Assembly (NCBI GenBank): GCA_034096865.1
Contig: JAWQFJ010016394.1
Span: 1-50,267, forward strand
Direction of reading: 5' to 3'
DNA: 50,267 bases
Source of the DNA: Theodoxus fluviatilis
Lineage: Eukaryota; Mollusca; Gastropoda; Cycloneritida; Neritidae
The notes under the pieces were generated by a model. That model did no database searches, was not told the DNA's origin, and saw only the letters and a list, made by a program, of their open reading frames with translations. A program made the position numbers and the translations under genes. Positions 1 through 11,300 of this stretch are shown piece after piece; positions within the stretch are counted from its first letter, which is position 1, and each line of letters opens with the position of its first letter.

Positions 1-2175
1 CAACTTCTGAAAGAGAAGAATCAAGCATACAATGAATGGCAAACTGATTCCAACTGCACATCAAGAGCAAATTAGCTCAAGCTCCAATGGAGTCAGGCGC
101 AGCAACAACTGTGTGAGTTGCAGGACAAGTTGTGTGGTAGGAATGGTGATGCAGGACAAGTTGTGTGGTAGGAATGGTGATGCAGGACAAGTTGTGTGGT
201 AGGAATGGTGATGCAGGACAAGTTGTGTGGTAGGAATGGTGATGCAGGACAAGTTGTGTGGTAGGAGTGGTGATGCAGGACAAGTTGTGTGGTAGGAATG
301 GTGATGCAGGACAAGTTGTGTGGTAGGAATGGTGATGCAGGACAAGTTGTGTGGTAGGAATGGTGATGCAGGACAAGTTGTGTGGTAGGAATGGTGATGA
401 AGTGCAGAGGCAGACACACAGCTCCAAGCTATTCGTCAGCATTCTAAAAACAGTTCATGGTTTCTCAAAATTGAGGTCAACACCACTGCTGTCAGCAGAT
501 GGATGTACCATGGGTACCATCATCAAGGATGTTGAGCGTAAGAGAAGCAGGTGGGGTAAACACTTGAGCATCTTACTGAATTACCTATCCTCACTCAACT
601 CAGCTGCCATTAACCATATACTTCAGTAACCTGATCTGAAATTCTGGACGACCTCAACCTGCCTCTCTCATTCATTTAAATCACCAAAGCCATCAAGCAG
701 ATGAATTATGATTGAGCCCATCATAAGAATGGCATCCCTGCGGAGGTTTACAAAGCAGGAGGCCCCAAGACTATTGCTCTGTTCCAAAATATCAAACACC
801 ATATGTAGGGGTCAGAGAAGACATAAGGGGACTTCAGTGATGAACTGATAGTGTCACTGTACAGGGACAAGAGTACCAAAGCCGACTGTGAAAACTATCG
901 GATCATCTCGCTCCTCACCATACCTGGGAAGCTCCTTGCCTACATCATCATCATCATTATCAGGCTCATCCGGAGGGTCAGTGCGGTTTCCACCCTTGCA
1001 GCAGGACAGTAAACGTTTTCATCCCGGGCAACAAATCCAATAGAAATGCATTGAGCAAAACCTTGAATTGTACTTGGAATGTATTAATCTCACTGAGGCA
1101 TGTAACACTTTCAATAGCAGGGCTCTCTTGCAAGTCCTGACCCATTGTGGATGACTACATAAGTTCACCAACATCATCAGGCTCTTTCAGGTAGCATCCT
1201 GGTGCTTGTCCACTTTAACTGATCTTATCATATGTTCCAAAGCACAAAGTGTAGAACATCAACAAGGAGATGTACAGTGGATCTATCTTTGATTTGCGCT
1301 ACACCATGGCAAAGGCCAACCAATGCACTAATCTCATCTGGGAAGATTAGCTCACAGGTGATGGTGTTCCAATGCCTCGCAAGGCCAGTGATCTCTGAGG
1401 CCACAGAACAGTTTGGACTGATAATTAGCCTTGGGAAAATGGAAGTGCTGCTTCAACCAGCCCTGAACTCATATCCCAAAAGATCCTTCACCACTGGTAA
1501 TACATTACAGAAGACTGTTGATGGTTTCAAGTATCTTGGAAGTATGATCTCCAACGGATGGCTCCCCTGAATAAGGAACACCTGTACGGATCAGCAAGGC
1601 TAGCATACACCCAGTAGACTAAGCTGCAGAGTTCTCAACCACCACAATGTAATTCAAACACCAAGATTAGGGTTACAAGGACACTGTTCTTCCTTCACTT
1701 CTGCATTGCTGTGAGGCTTGGACACTCTACAGGACCCACATCATATTGATGGAGAAATGCCATTATATGAGTGTTTTTTTCGATCCTTGGCATCAAGTGG
1801 CAGGACAAGAATAAACATTTTAAAGTAGACAAAGCAGAAACGTCCTCCATCAAGGTGATCCTGTTGTGGTCACAGCTTTGCTGGTCTGGCCACGTCACAA
1901 GTATGGAGGACAACTTCATACCACATAAAATCTTCTTTTCAAAGTTAAATGAAGGTCGCAAGAAACAAGGCCGCCTGCCCAAAGTCTTTAAAGAAAACCA
2001 AACTTGAAAGACAATCTGAAATGGTGCTATCTCAAACCAAGAGAGCTGGTGCCAGCAGCTCAGGACAGACCGTGCTGAGATGCTCTCATTCAGTTGGCAA
2101 GCACCTTCCTTCAGAGAGAGTGAGAAAAGAGGAAGCCAGTCACAGGATGCCCAATAGAAGCATCAATATATATAT
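1..2175 (+). mobile_element. Decayed RTE-like non-LTR retrotransposon (LINE-B), cut by window start
   Basis: Relic of a LINE ORF2 (endonuclease/reverse transcriptase), read on + with many frameshifts and stops. Order seen: linker starting at base 1 (KEKNQAYNEWQ); LQDKLCGRNGDEVQR across the minisatellite; SKLFVSILKTVHGFSK and TPLLSADG near 430-510; NGIPAEVYKAGGPK near 730; KADCENYRIISLL near 870-915; ISLGKMEVLLQPA and TVDGFKYLGSMISN (1420-1560); LHCCEAWTLYRTHI (1700-1745); SILGIKWQDK and WSGHVTSMEDN (1780-1920); LVPAAQDRP (about 2060). This order matches the RT, thumb and C-terminal region of the family often annotated as craniofacial development protein 2-like. The catalytic FADD box is not intact. 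The 3' end near 2165-2180 runs into a short (AT)n. Clade (RTE/BovB-like) is from memory of motifs; LINE identity is firm. Confidence 0.85.
121..399. repeat. 31-bp minisatellite, 9 copies, inside LINE-B
   Basis: Nine head-to-tail 31-bp units start at 121, 152, 183, 214, 245, 276, 307, 338 and 369. They are identical apart from one A-to-G change in the fifth unit. The unit is the LINE segment that reads QDKLCGRNGD, and the LINE frame resumes after the last unit (EVQRQ). Because 31 is not a multiple of 3, each strand frame rotates through all three phases, which explains overlapping 108-121 residue open frames on the minus strand. Those are not genes. Confidence 0.95.
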
Positions 2176-2590
2176 ATATGAAGAATTATTCTTCAAGTTC
2201 AATGTCTTTGTTATTGAAAAACTTGTTGAAACAGTTCAGACCCCAGATATTAAATGTTCAATATGACTTTTGCTACAATGGCACCAAAAGTTGGGGATTG
2301 CTCTGAACAGGAGGGCGTGGGCATAACAAGAAAGCAAGGAAATTACCTGATATGCGACATAAAAGCAGGTGAGCATAAACAAGACTTCATGAATGCCTCC
2401 AGCCACTGAACTGCTTTTGGACCTTTCATTTTGCTTATGTCTACACAAGCAGTGCAAAACTGTACTTAGAGAATCAGCAATGCTAGTCACCACACTCCTT
2501 TCCCAATCAGCATCCTTTCCATTCTTGAACAAAGGCACAAAGCAAAAAGTTTTCATTTATGCATGTGTGTTCACACTGTGCAACCATTTG
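2176..2590. other. Unassigned AT-rich DNA
   Basis: No coding similarity, tandem repeat or inverted repeat recognised. Short open frames on both strands have no recognisable motifs. This is probably an old spacer between the 3' end of LINE-B and the compound microsatellite. Confidence 0.5.
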
Positions 2591-2592
2591 CT

Positions 2593-2612
2593 CTGTGTGT
2601 GTGTGTGTTTGT

Positions 2613-2704
<92 letters not shown>

Positions 2705-2724
2705 GACAGAGACAGAGAGAGAAG

Positions 2725-2762
<38 letters not shown>
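2593..2762. repeat. Compound (TG)n-(GA)n microsatellite
   Basis: A (TG)n run with a few TTTG interruptions (2593-2658) passes directly into (GA)n with AC and AGG interruptions (2659-2762). It abuts the 3' tail of the minus-strand LINE-A copy that starts at 2763. Confidence 0.95.
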
Positions 2763-2763
<1 letters not shown>

Positions 2764-3590
2764 CTGAACTGAACTGAACTGTTCATTTGTTAGGCCACCA
2801 GCCTGTCACAACATACATAGTGATCATACTGCGTCGGCAGAGGAAAAATCAGTCTCAATCGCCTCCCATCTTCTCTTAAACGAATGGTATAGATAAACTG
2901 CCAATGCTCTTATTTGTGTACAATCCTGTGTTGATAGAACATCTGCGCTTCTTATTCCCGAAGGGAAATCAAATGAAAAATACTTCTGTCCAATGTCTTC
3001 ATACAATGGACAAGCAAATAGGAAATGAATTTCACACTCAAAAGTATCCCTAGAAGCAGGACAGATGTACAAATTATCTTCCGCTCTATTTTTATATCTA
3101 TTTTTGTGACAGAACAACTCGCTGAAGCCAGTTCTAAACTGGATGTAGACGTCACGCAAATACTTTCTGTCCAGAGCAAATAAATAGCTTTATTTTGTCC
3201 ACGTTTTGAACTTCCTGTAGAACGAGAACCTTTCGCTATTCCACAGAGTTTGTGGCCAATAGCCACAGTACTCTTGGCCTAAGCGCCCTTTCAAATGTTT
3301 GAAAAATTCTCTATCGTTATGCACCATCTGATTATCCCATACATGTTAAAAATCATATCTATACAACACTTCCTTGATCTTATTTGCCCAATTTTGTTGA
3401 TTGCATGAATTTAACATCATCTTATAAACTAGATGAGGGTAACATGAAGTTTCCATACGAAATATCCGTATCCAGTACTTCAAAGAACAAATTATGCAAC
3501 TGATATACAAAGGGTGTCTTCCACATTCGCCATAGACAATTAGATTTGGAGCCCTTGACGGTAGATTAAGGTATCTTTTCATTGTTTGGA
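2763..3590 (-). mobile_element. LINE-A, 3' portion (RT C-terminus and 3' end)
   Basis: On the minus strand the segment reads VYGECGRHPLYIS and MMLNSCNQQNWANKIKEVL (3346-3582). A region with frameshifts follows, then FRTGFSELFCHKNRYKNR and a C-terminal finger-like ICPASRDTFECEIHFLFACP (2824-3159). The C..(C)..E.HF...CP signature and YLYHSFKRR are typical of the C-terminus of APE-type LINEs. The 3' end carries a TTAGGCCACCAGCCTGTCACAAC-like motif (+ strand, 2790-2812) and a tail of GAACT repeats (2761-2780). The copy is 5' truncated and broken by frameshifts. The same family recurs at 4740-5960 (+) and 7808-11310 (-). Confidence 0.8.
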
Positions 3591-3605
3591 TATGAGAGAG
3601 AGAGA

Positions 3606-3679
<74 letters not shown>

Positions 3680-3680
3680 A
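3591..3680. repeat. (GA)n microsatellite
   Basis: An almost pure GA run with single GGGA and AAAG interruptions. It lies immediately next to a LINE-A 3' end. Confidence 0.95.
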
Positions 3681-3783
3681 CGAATGAACGAACGATTTTA
3701 TTTGCTCAGGCCACTGGCCCATCACAACATTACAAACAGAAAACTTTGGTTGACGCAATTTTCACAGCCTCGTGTCTCCTTTG

Positions 3784-3786
<3 letters not shown>
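3681..3786 (-). mobile_element. LINE-A 3' end, short truncated copy
   Basis: GAACGAATGAACGAACG tail followed by TTTTATTTGCTCAGGCCACTGGCCCATCACAAC-type sequence (3698-3730), matching the 3' end at 2770-2812 with a different tail unit. About 100 bp is kept, with no coding part. Minus orientation is inferred from the tail being on the left. Confidence 0.65.
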
Positions 3787-3846
<60 letters not shown>

Positions 3847-3872
3847 AAGAGAGAGACAGAGACAGAGAGAAA
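3787..3872. repeat. (GA)n microsatellite with GACA interruptions
   Basis: GA run 3787-3836, then a GACAGACAGAAAGAGAGACAGA-like degenerate edge to about 3872. Confidence 0.95.
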
Positions 3873-4739
3873 GACTTTCAAAGGCCATCAGTTTGTCAAA
3901 AATATTTTCTTTGCTTTATACTTAAACATCAGATCTCTTCCACTGTTACTTCCTTTCCTTTTTTTCAAATCCAAAGCACAAATATATCCCTCTAAATTTG
4001 CCATAACAGTTTCATTTTGGCTAGCTATTGAATTTTCTGCAATGTTGTATTCAGTAATATAATCTCAGAAAATAGTGGCAAGTTTCACTACTGTAGGCTG
4101 TGCAGTGTCCAAATGTATGAAAATATCTCTATATTTCTGTCTCTCTTTTTGTCTCTCTTTTTCAGTTTCTCTGTCTATCTGTTTCTCTATGTGTCTCTTT
4201 CTGTCTGTCTTTCTGTCTCCCTCCCTCCCTCCCTGTGTGTCTGTCTGCCCCTTCCCCTCCCCTCGCTCTGTGAATGGCAGCGAATACAGTGACAAATGTG
4301 CCACAAGCCTGCATCTCTACTCCCCCCCCCCCCCCCCACCCCCCATATAGAGGAAAAGTGGGAAGGGAGGGGTGGGTGCGTCAGAGCAGGGTTTTTGCCT
4401 GACCAAGCGGCTAACCTGTGTGAGGAAACAAGCTTCAATTAAGCCTCAATATTCATCCCTCAGTCTTGTGCGATCTTGCCTAATAGGCAGGATAGGCCAC
4501 AAGGAGATGAATGCATCGATGTCCATGAGTCCAGCCCCGGGGGATATGCGGGGAACATCCAGTTCTTCGTCTGTCCTTAGGAACTTTCCCCCTGCTCCAT
4601 CTCTCTATGTGTGTGTATCTGTGTTGACCAAATCGAGTTTTAATCCCACCATTCAACAGTAGCCCATACCTTCACATTGCATTGCACGATCGTGAAATAC
4701 ATACATGTACAGTAAATGGGTAGTGGGATACTGTATGTC
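3873..4739. other. No gene seen; CT-rich and poly-C tracts
   Basis: Contains a degenerate (CTGT/CTCT)n pyrimidine tract (about 4136-4265) and a pure C run (4323-4337). I recognise no coding similarity. Short open frames overlapping the pyrimidine tract are composition artefacts. Confidence 0.6.
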
Positions 4740-5960
4740 GCCTTTGTCCATGTCAGGAAGGCATTCCATTCCCTCTACCGCAGGCAACTTGGGAAAGTTC
4801 TAAATGGCGCAGGCGTGTGGACAAAGTTTTTCTGACGTTAAAGGCCATATAATTATGCCAAGGTCCAGACATGTGTTCAATGGAGTCATGACCTATTTGA
4901 TTTCTTCAAACACCCTGCAGATGTGAAGCAGGGGGCAACTGAGAGTTAATAATTTTTTTCCTGCACATCAAAACTCCGTGCGTAGAAATGGCATACATGG
5001 AATACAGATGACGCCAGGCATGATGGAAGTATTTCATTTGCTTTTGCTGACAACGTTGCAATGATATCTACGACGCCTGTAGGCCTGCAAAACCAAATAG
5101 ATAATCTTGAGCATATTTCAAAGTTCCTGACTGGAAGGTAAGAAACTGTCCACATATTCTGCACTAGATGATTTAGCAGTGAGAGGTAAAATAGAAGGTG
5201 TTCAAATCTTAAGAGTACTAAGGAATCTTTGAAGCACAAAAACTAGTGTTCACTAACATGTTTGATGCAAATGTTCAGGCGACACTGCTGTATAGTTAGG
5301 AAATCTGAGGCCACAGAGAAGCTCGAAGGTAGAGAGAGCTCATACCTTTATTTGCAAGAAGTTTATGGGACTAGATTCGAGAACTCCAAACCACATGATG
5401 TAGAGAGACCTTGGAAGATACCCGATCTCGATCAACAGTCGACTGGATATACTCCCAAAGCAAGCCGATGGAATGCTGTTGAACTTTAGTATTGCTACTG
5501 ACCGAGACTGGACAGAGTTAGTGAAGGACTGCCTAAGTCAACTGGGTTTTGGTTTTGTGTGGAGGAATGGCGGAGTCAGGGATGAGAAAGATTTTAGACT
5601 ACAACTCAAGCAGAGAATGAAATATTGTTTTTGCAAGGTTGGACTGCAAATGATATGAGAGAGGACATGTATTTGTGGTTCTCATCCTTCAAACAAAAAT
5701 TTGACAAAGGAATTATTAGACTTTATTTGATGTGAAAAAACTCAGTGATGCGTTTATTGGTTTTAGATTTGGAATTATAGATTCGCACATTAACAAAAGG
5801 TACACAAGGATTCAGGACAACTGTCCAGTTTGTACAGAAAGGAAGAGTGAAGAACACTCTTACTGTCATGTTCTGCATATGAAGCATCTAGGAGAAAAAT
5901 ATGTAGATAGATTCCAAGTGCAAACATGGAAAGCCAACATGTGTAAACTTTAATGCAAGA
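4740..5960 (+). mobile_element. LINE-A fragment, RT palm to C-terminal finger
   Basis: Decayed RT on + in several frames. In order: VRKAFHSLYRRQLGKVLNGA (RT motif with D lost, from about 4750), FNGVMTYLISSN (about 4880), GIQMTPGMMEVFHLL, then FAFADNVAMISTTPVGLQNQ (5030-5090; catalytic FADD is now FADN), FDANVQATLLYS (5260), KPHDVERPWKIPD (5390), MLLNFSIATDRDWTELVKDC and FGFVWRNGGVRDEKDF (5473-5600), and the finger NCPVCTERKSEEHSYCHVL (5820-5880). The fragment is inverted relative to the LINE-A copies at 2763-3590 and 7808-11310. Both ends are lost and no protein can be made. Confidence 0.8.
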
Positions 5961-6190
5961 AAGGACAAATACTCCAGTAATACCACCAACAATTGAAGCA
6001 ACATAACTAGTGTCTATGGTATGAACAATTTCGGCCTTTTCAGAAGTAATAAAATCGTCAGCAGAAAAAGTAACTTCAAAACTGGAGGCTGACATTCAAG
6101 TTGCAGTTGAAAAGAACCCATCAGTCTGACCCATGGAAGACTCCGCGCCTATCAAGGAATTACAAAGAACCATGCGATGTGATGTCCTCA
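5960..6190 (-). other. Protein-like open stretch with possible membrane segment
   Basis: Minus-strand frame reads SFEVTFSADDFITSEKAEI, then a hydrophobic YVASIVGGITGVFVLSCI (about 5975-6090). The frame continues upstream past one TGA as SSMGQTDGFFSTAT. A polar segment followed by an about 18-residue hydrophobic stretch would fit an exon of a single-pass membrane protein, or a fossil of one. I recognise no family, and no convincing splice sites were found. It may equally be chance or part of a transposon. Confidence 0.2.
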
Positions 6191-6345
6191 AATAAATCTG
6201 ATCAACAAGAATTACGTCTATATTTCCACTGACAGAGAGCAGTAATCAATTGAAAATACGGGATATGTGATTCAGTTTAGACCCCCCAAAATTAAGAGTA
6301 ATTGAGTCAATAATCGTTAAAACACATTTATAAGGGAAAAAACCC

Positions 6346-6410
6346 ATAGATAGGTAGGCAGGTAGGCAGGTAGGTGGGTGGGTGGGTGGGTAGGTAGATA
6401 GGCAGGTAGG

Positions 6411-6470
<60 letters not shown>

Positions 6471-6520
6471 AAAAAACTGAGATGGAAGCAGAGAGAAAGA
6501 ACTGAGAGAGAAGCAGGCAG

Positions 6521-6566
<46 letters not shown>

Positions 6567-6574
6567 ACACACAC
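6346..6574. repeat. Microsatellite cluster: (GGTA/GGCA)n, (GA)n, A-run, (CA)n
   Basis: TAGGTAGGCAGG-type tetramers 6349-6412, (GA)n 6413-6466, A-run to 6477, a degenerate GAGA/GCAGG stretch, and (CA)n 6525-6574. All overlapping open frames are simple-repeat artefacts. Confidence 0.95.
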
Positions 6575-7785
6575 AGGTTCACTCTACCTTTCTTATTCGT
6601 CAAAGAAAAGAGACAGTATCTTTAAAATTAAACTGAGGGAGACATGAAGGCCATCAGGGCAGCACATGTTTTTTTCCAAATCCAAAGGGAAGCAGCTTTC
6701 ACAGCATTTTGCAGCTTCTCTTTCACTGCATCTGCGTGTCTATCCTGTGCCACAGACTTCAAAGAAAATCAATCATGGATCTGCTGACTACTTAGCCCTT
6801 CCATCCGACTTCGACAGTGACAGCATGGCAAGCCAAACTCCCTGCCCTCTGATGCTCTCAACTTCTCAATAGTAAATTTGTTAGTGTTATATGCATATGA
6901 AATTTTAGGATAAAGTACTAGTTTGCTCCCCATAGCCACATGATGAATGGCAAAGAAGAAAGTATGTTTCCTGCAGCGACATTGTGAAGATATAAAGAGA
7001 ACAAGCGTTTGAGAAAGCAACCATAAAAAAGGTATCTGTTGACATACAGTAACACTGAAACTGTATTGAACTCAAGTATACTTTGTTGCACAGACACGGA
7101 GCAGCATTTCTTGGTCTTTCAACTGCAGAGCACTATGCTCTGATGTAATGCATTCCCGCAGCAACTGAAACATTTCCCAAGAAAACACATTTTTGAAATA
7201 CAGCCTTGTGCTTACCCATCACTGATTAAATAATCTCCCATGCATTCTTAGTAAACAAGTGGCTACCTCTAAGAAAATGCATTCAAAGAAACCCACTAAG
7301 CATCAGGTGTGTATGTAGTGGCAAAAGCCAAGCAGAGAACATATTACACCAAGGAAATGGGGAAAAAGCCCATATTACGTGGAGCACTGGGTGTGAAGCA
7401 AGCCTGTGGAATGGGAGAGCCAAATTCAGGACCTACCTCTCGTGCTAATGTTGACACTGGATGGTGTATTGGTCTCGCTGGCAGCAGTGGTTGTTTCGGG
7501 AGAGGCTTTTGGTGAAATACATAGACAACCTTTTTTTTAATTTGAAGGAGCAATTGCAATTGTTAGAGAGAAAGAAATCCTTACCAAGATCAATACACAA
7601 TTGAAACATGGTGACCACCCACTATGAACAGTTTACAAAAACACACATCTCAACGCTGCTAAGCACAAGACTCAGTTCACCTATATTATCTCCTGTGTTA
7701 GTGTCTCTACCCTACCCTTATTGTTATCTTCCTCAGTTAACAAATTATGAAAAACGTGTAATTGTGACAATTCTTTCATCAAGCA
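6575..7785. other. No gene or repeat recognised
   Basis: About 1.2 kb of mixed-composition DNA. Open frames up to 83 codons lack recognisable motifs or splice context. The right edge is a G-run (7793-7803) next to the tail of the following LINE. Confidence 0.5.
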
Positions 7786-8127
7786 CAACTTGGGGGGGGG
7801 GGGATATTGATTGGTTGATTGATTGATTTTACTGAGGCCGACGACCCATCTCATTTAAAGTACACAAAGTCTTCGATGTGATGCACGAGAGGATAGACCT
7901 GGTGTTTCTATGATACATATGTTACATTTGGTAGAAAGCAAATATACCATATAGAACCCTTTGTTGCTTACGATATACATGATGTAAGTACATCGCAAAA
8001 TGATACTGTTTTTTAAAACAACTCAATTTCTTATCGCTAACAATATGCACAATACAGAATCAATACATACAATCTGATACTTTGCTACTTAAAAGGATGC
8101 ATATTGAGGCCATTCACACATTCATAC

Positions 8128-8781
8128 GGGGTCGGGTCTCTATTGTGAAGGGCCGCTTTTGCGGAGGGCCACTATTGCGGGATTATTTTTTAACAAAAGT
8201 TCTTAAGACAATTTTGATTCCTTTGTCCTAAAACGTCTAAAAAACCATAAAATTTCTGTTACTTTTTTTTAACTTAGAAATTTTTCAGGTTTTACCGATA
8301 GCGCTCAGCCTAGGCCGCACCCGCCACCCCGCCTGACTGACTTAGCCTGTCCGGGGAGTTTCACCTAAACCCGGACGCGTTACTTTTTGTCACGTTTGTG
8401 TCCAACATCAGCGTCGGGCCCTGAAGTTAGGGCGTAGGGACCACCCGTTGAGAGTCAAACGTGGGATGGAGTTAGAATATAAAGCTTCACCCGTTATTGA
8501 TAAAAACCGAAAATAATTTCTAAGTTTTATCCCAAAAAAGTAACACAAATTATATGGTTTTTTAGGCGTTTTAGGACAAAAGAATCAAAATTGCTTTAAG
8601 AACTTTTGTTTAAAAAATCCCGCAATAGCGGCCCCTCGCAATAGAAAAAAAAAACGAAAAAAAAGATCCCCCCAAAAAGTAACAAACATTTTATGGTGTT
8701 TTAGGCGTTTTAGGACAAAAGAATCAAAATTGTCTTAAGAACTTTTGTTTAAAAAAAATCCCGCAATAGCGGCCCTCCCCC
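8128..8781. mobile_element. 654-bp fold-back element with 8-bp target duplication
   Basis: Direct repeats ATTCATAC at 8120-8127 and 8782-8789 flank the element, so the target duplication is 8 bp. The ends are inverted: GGGCCGCTTTTGCGG / GGGCCACTATTGCGGGATT on the left against GGGCCGCTATTGCGGGATT on the right (complement). Long inverted homology follows: 8150-8290 pairs with 8510-8650. The segment with GGCGTTTTAGGACAAAAGAA is then repeated directly at 8690-8725. No coding capacity. An 8-bp duplication fits hAT-, P- or Merlin-type transposition; the superfamily is not decided. Confidence 0.8.
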
Positions 8782-8816
8782 ATTCATACTAACTTGTGTG
8801 AGTGGCGATAAGAGTC

Positions 8817-11300
8817 TCAGCTGCTTTCAATGCTTAGACTGCTGTCTGACGAGTTGTCAAATTTCTCGCAACACAATTTGTAGGCATTGAAAATATACAT
8901 TGCGACATCACGCATTTTCCTTATGTAGAGACCTTTGATTAAATATGCAGTTCCAGTATTCTTAGGCCCCTGCAAATGTGTAGAAATGTACTTATGTCTT
9001 CATTCGTCATATACTTTACACTGAAGTAAAAAGTGACATCCGTCTTCATTTGTGTCACAGAAGGGACATTTTGTGTTGAGGTTTTCCTCGGTACTTCCTA
9101 AGTTTGCTTTTAGAGAACTGTTTCTTAGGCAGTAACAAACAAATGCATCCCTAAACTGTTTAATATTAATACAAGTCAGATAGTTTTCCTTTAAATGATC
9201 CATAGAATACAAAACTATTACTCTCACGAAGTATTTGCCTAAGCAAGTGAATAAATCTTTTTTCTTTTGTTGTTCCACCGTTTGACCAGATATACGCAAA
9301 TCCATGTCTTGCCAGACATTGCTCAATTGCTCTAACCCATTTCAGTTTTACTGCTGGACTTTCTTTCACCATCATTAGATAGGCCTGTTTTGGCAATCTG
9401 TTGACCGGCATTTTACAGAGCCGGAGCCAGTATTTTACTGCTTGTATTACGGTACTTATGTACATTATGGACACCTTCCTTAGTTCACCATAACACATAA
9501 CAGATGATTTTGTGCTCACGTGTAAAAACCGCTTACATGCGAACATGTGTGCTGTTTCGATACATTCACTTTTCTCTAGTCCCCACAATTCAGATCCATA
9601 TAGCAGGGAGGGCTGTACTTGAGTATCATATATTCGAAAGAAACAACCCTGATGTATTTATCGTGTGAAGATTCCACATTGTCTTCAGCAACTGCACAGT
9701 TTTCTTCTTAGCTTTTACACACAAACTATGAAGGGCAGATGTTATTGATAGTTTAGTCATAAGTAAGAAACCCAGATATCTATACTGGTTGACGACTTCC
9801 AAGTCAGTGCCTCCCAGGGACCATCTTTCCCCTCGACCAAGAAAGCCTCCTCTTCGAAAACCATGACTTTTGTTTTATCTGCATTTATGGACAGACCAAG
9901 TCTTTCAGAGGCATGGTAGAGGTTGTCAATTTTGGCGCTGTAAGCCAAATGGCGTGGTGGAAAGCAGCACTACGTCATTCGCAAAAATCAAGAAAAAGAC
10001 TTCTTCCGTTCCAGGTAGTAGCTGGACACCATGTCGCCCATGTCTACGGACATATCTTACGACATGATCAATAAAGAGGCAAAAAATTATGGGAGACTCG
10101 ACTGCCCTCTGTCTCACCCCGACCGAGCAGTAAAACAAATCCGAAGTGGTACCGTTCCACCTTACACTTGCTTGTACATGATAATATACAATTTGTAACA
10201 TTCCAAAAAACTTGGTTGATAACCCCGCCTCTGTTAACAATGCCCAGAGACTTGACCTGTCAACAGAGAAAGGCCTTTTGGTAATTGACAAAAGGTAACG
10301 TAGAGTATGCCACGGCCATAGCCATAGACGTGCTTGAGTGCCACAGAAAATGGAGTGAACACGTGATCGATAGTTGAGTGATCAGCTCGAAAACCTGTCT
10401 GCTCAGCGGAAAACTTGTGGCCATCCTCTGCACAAGTCTGGAGACGATTAGTTAAAATGGACATAAACTTTTTGCTGACGTAGCTCAGTAATGATATTCC
10501 TGTATAGTTCTTTAGATTTGACATATATATCAGCACTTTTGTGGATAGGAATAATGACAGATCTAGACCAACTCTGAGGGAAGTATTGCTTTTCGTAAAG
10601 AAGATTAAAAAGCGACACAAGGACAGGGGTTACATAGCCACTTGCAAATTTGATATAAACTCTGGACACGTATATCAACTCCCGCAGACTTCCTGAGTCT
10701 TAACCTAGTTACTGCAAATTTGATATAAACTCCACGTATATCAACTCCCGCAGACTTCCTGAGTCTTAACCTAGTTACTGCAAATTTGATATAAACTCCA
10801 CGTATATCAACTCCCGCAGACTTCCTGTGTCTTAACCTAGTTACTGCAAATTTGATATAAACTCCACGTATATCAACTCCCGCAGACTTCCTGAGTCTTA
10901 ACCTAGTTACTGCAAATTTGATATAAACTCCACGTATATCAACTCCCGCAGACTTCCTGAGTCTTAACCTAGTTACTGCAAGCCTAACCTCCTCTTCTCT
11001 AATCGGTGCATGAGCTTTTCGTCTTTAACATGGAGTGGGGTACCAATTGACATGTGTGCAGAGTTCATCTTTGTTGAGCAGACTTTGGAAGTAATTTTCC
11101 CAAATTTTCATGTCTATTATAATGTCTGGGGATCTTCTCTTCGTGGCTTTCTGCACCATAGGCCAGAAAACAGCAGAATTCTTTACATTATTATTGTTTG
11201 CCACATTGTTTGATTACAATTTCTTTTCTTTTCTCTATTGGTTTTTAATATTTATTTTTCATCTCGACATACTGCGCCCTGCTTAATGTTAAACCGCTTT
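8817..11300 (-). pseudogene. LINE-A reverse transcriptase ORF2 relic
   Basis: Minus-strand pieces in order: linker helices (YVRMKNKY, EKKRNCNQ near 11230-11290; WENYFQSLLNKDE near 11090); EEEVRLAVTRLRLRKSAG (before and at the 66-bp array); VTPVLVSLFNLLYEKQYFPQ and SWSRSVIIPIHKS (10530-10640); YTGISLLSYVSKKFMSILTN and SAEQTGFRADHSTIDHVF (10370-10510); SVGVRQRAVESPIIFCLFID (10050-10125); FANDVVLLST (about 9960; catalytic FADD changed to FAND); LGLSINADKTKVMVF (9850-9900); YWLRLCKMPVNRLPKQAYLM (9370-9440); WVRAIEQCLARHGFAYIWSN (9280-9345); finger CPFCDTNEDGCHFLLQCK (9010-9070); end LIKGLYIRKMRDVAMYIFNA to the stop at 8817. Many frameshifts; non-functional. Confidence 0.85.
10643..10977. repeat. 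66-bp tandem array, 5 copies, inside LINE-A RT
   Basis: Units begin at GCAAATTTGATATAAACTC: 10643 (71 bp, with an extra TGGAC), 10714, 10780, 10846 and 10912. The four 66-bp copies are almost identical; a GAG-to-GTG change marks the 10780 unit. On the minus strand the unit encodes the LINE segment LRKSAGVD...LYQI. It is therefore an internal amplification of RT coding sequence. The longest, outer unit keeps the ancestral sequence. Confidence 0.95.

Noticed and set aside
7309..7515. Small + strand ORF with GEPNSGPTSRANVDTGW
   Set aside because: No family recognised, no splice or promoter context; length is within chance.
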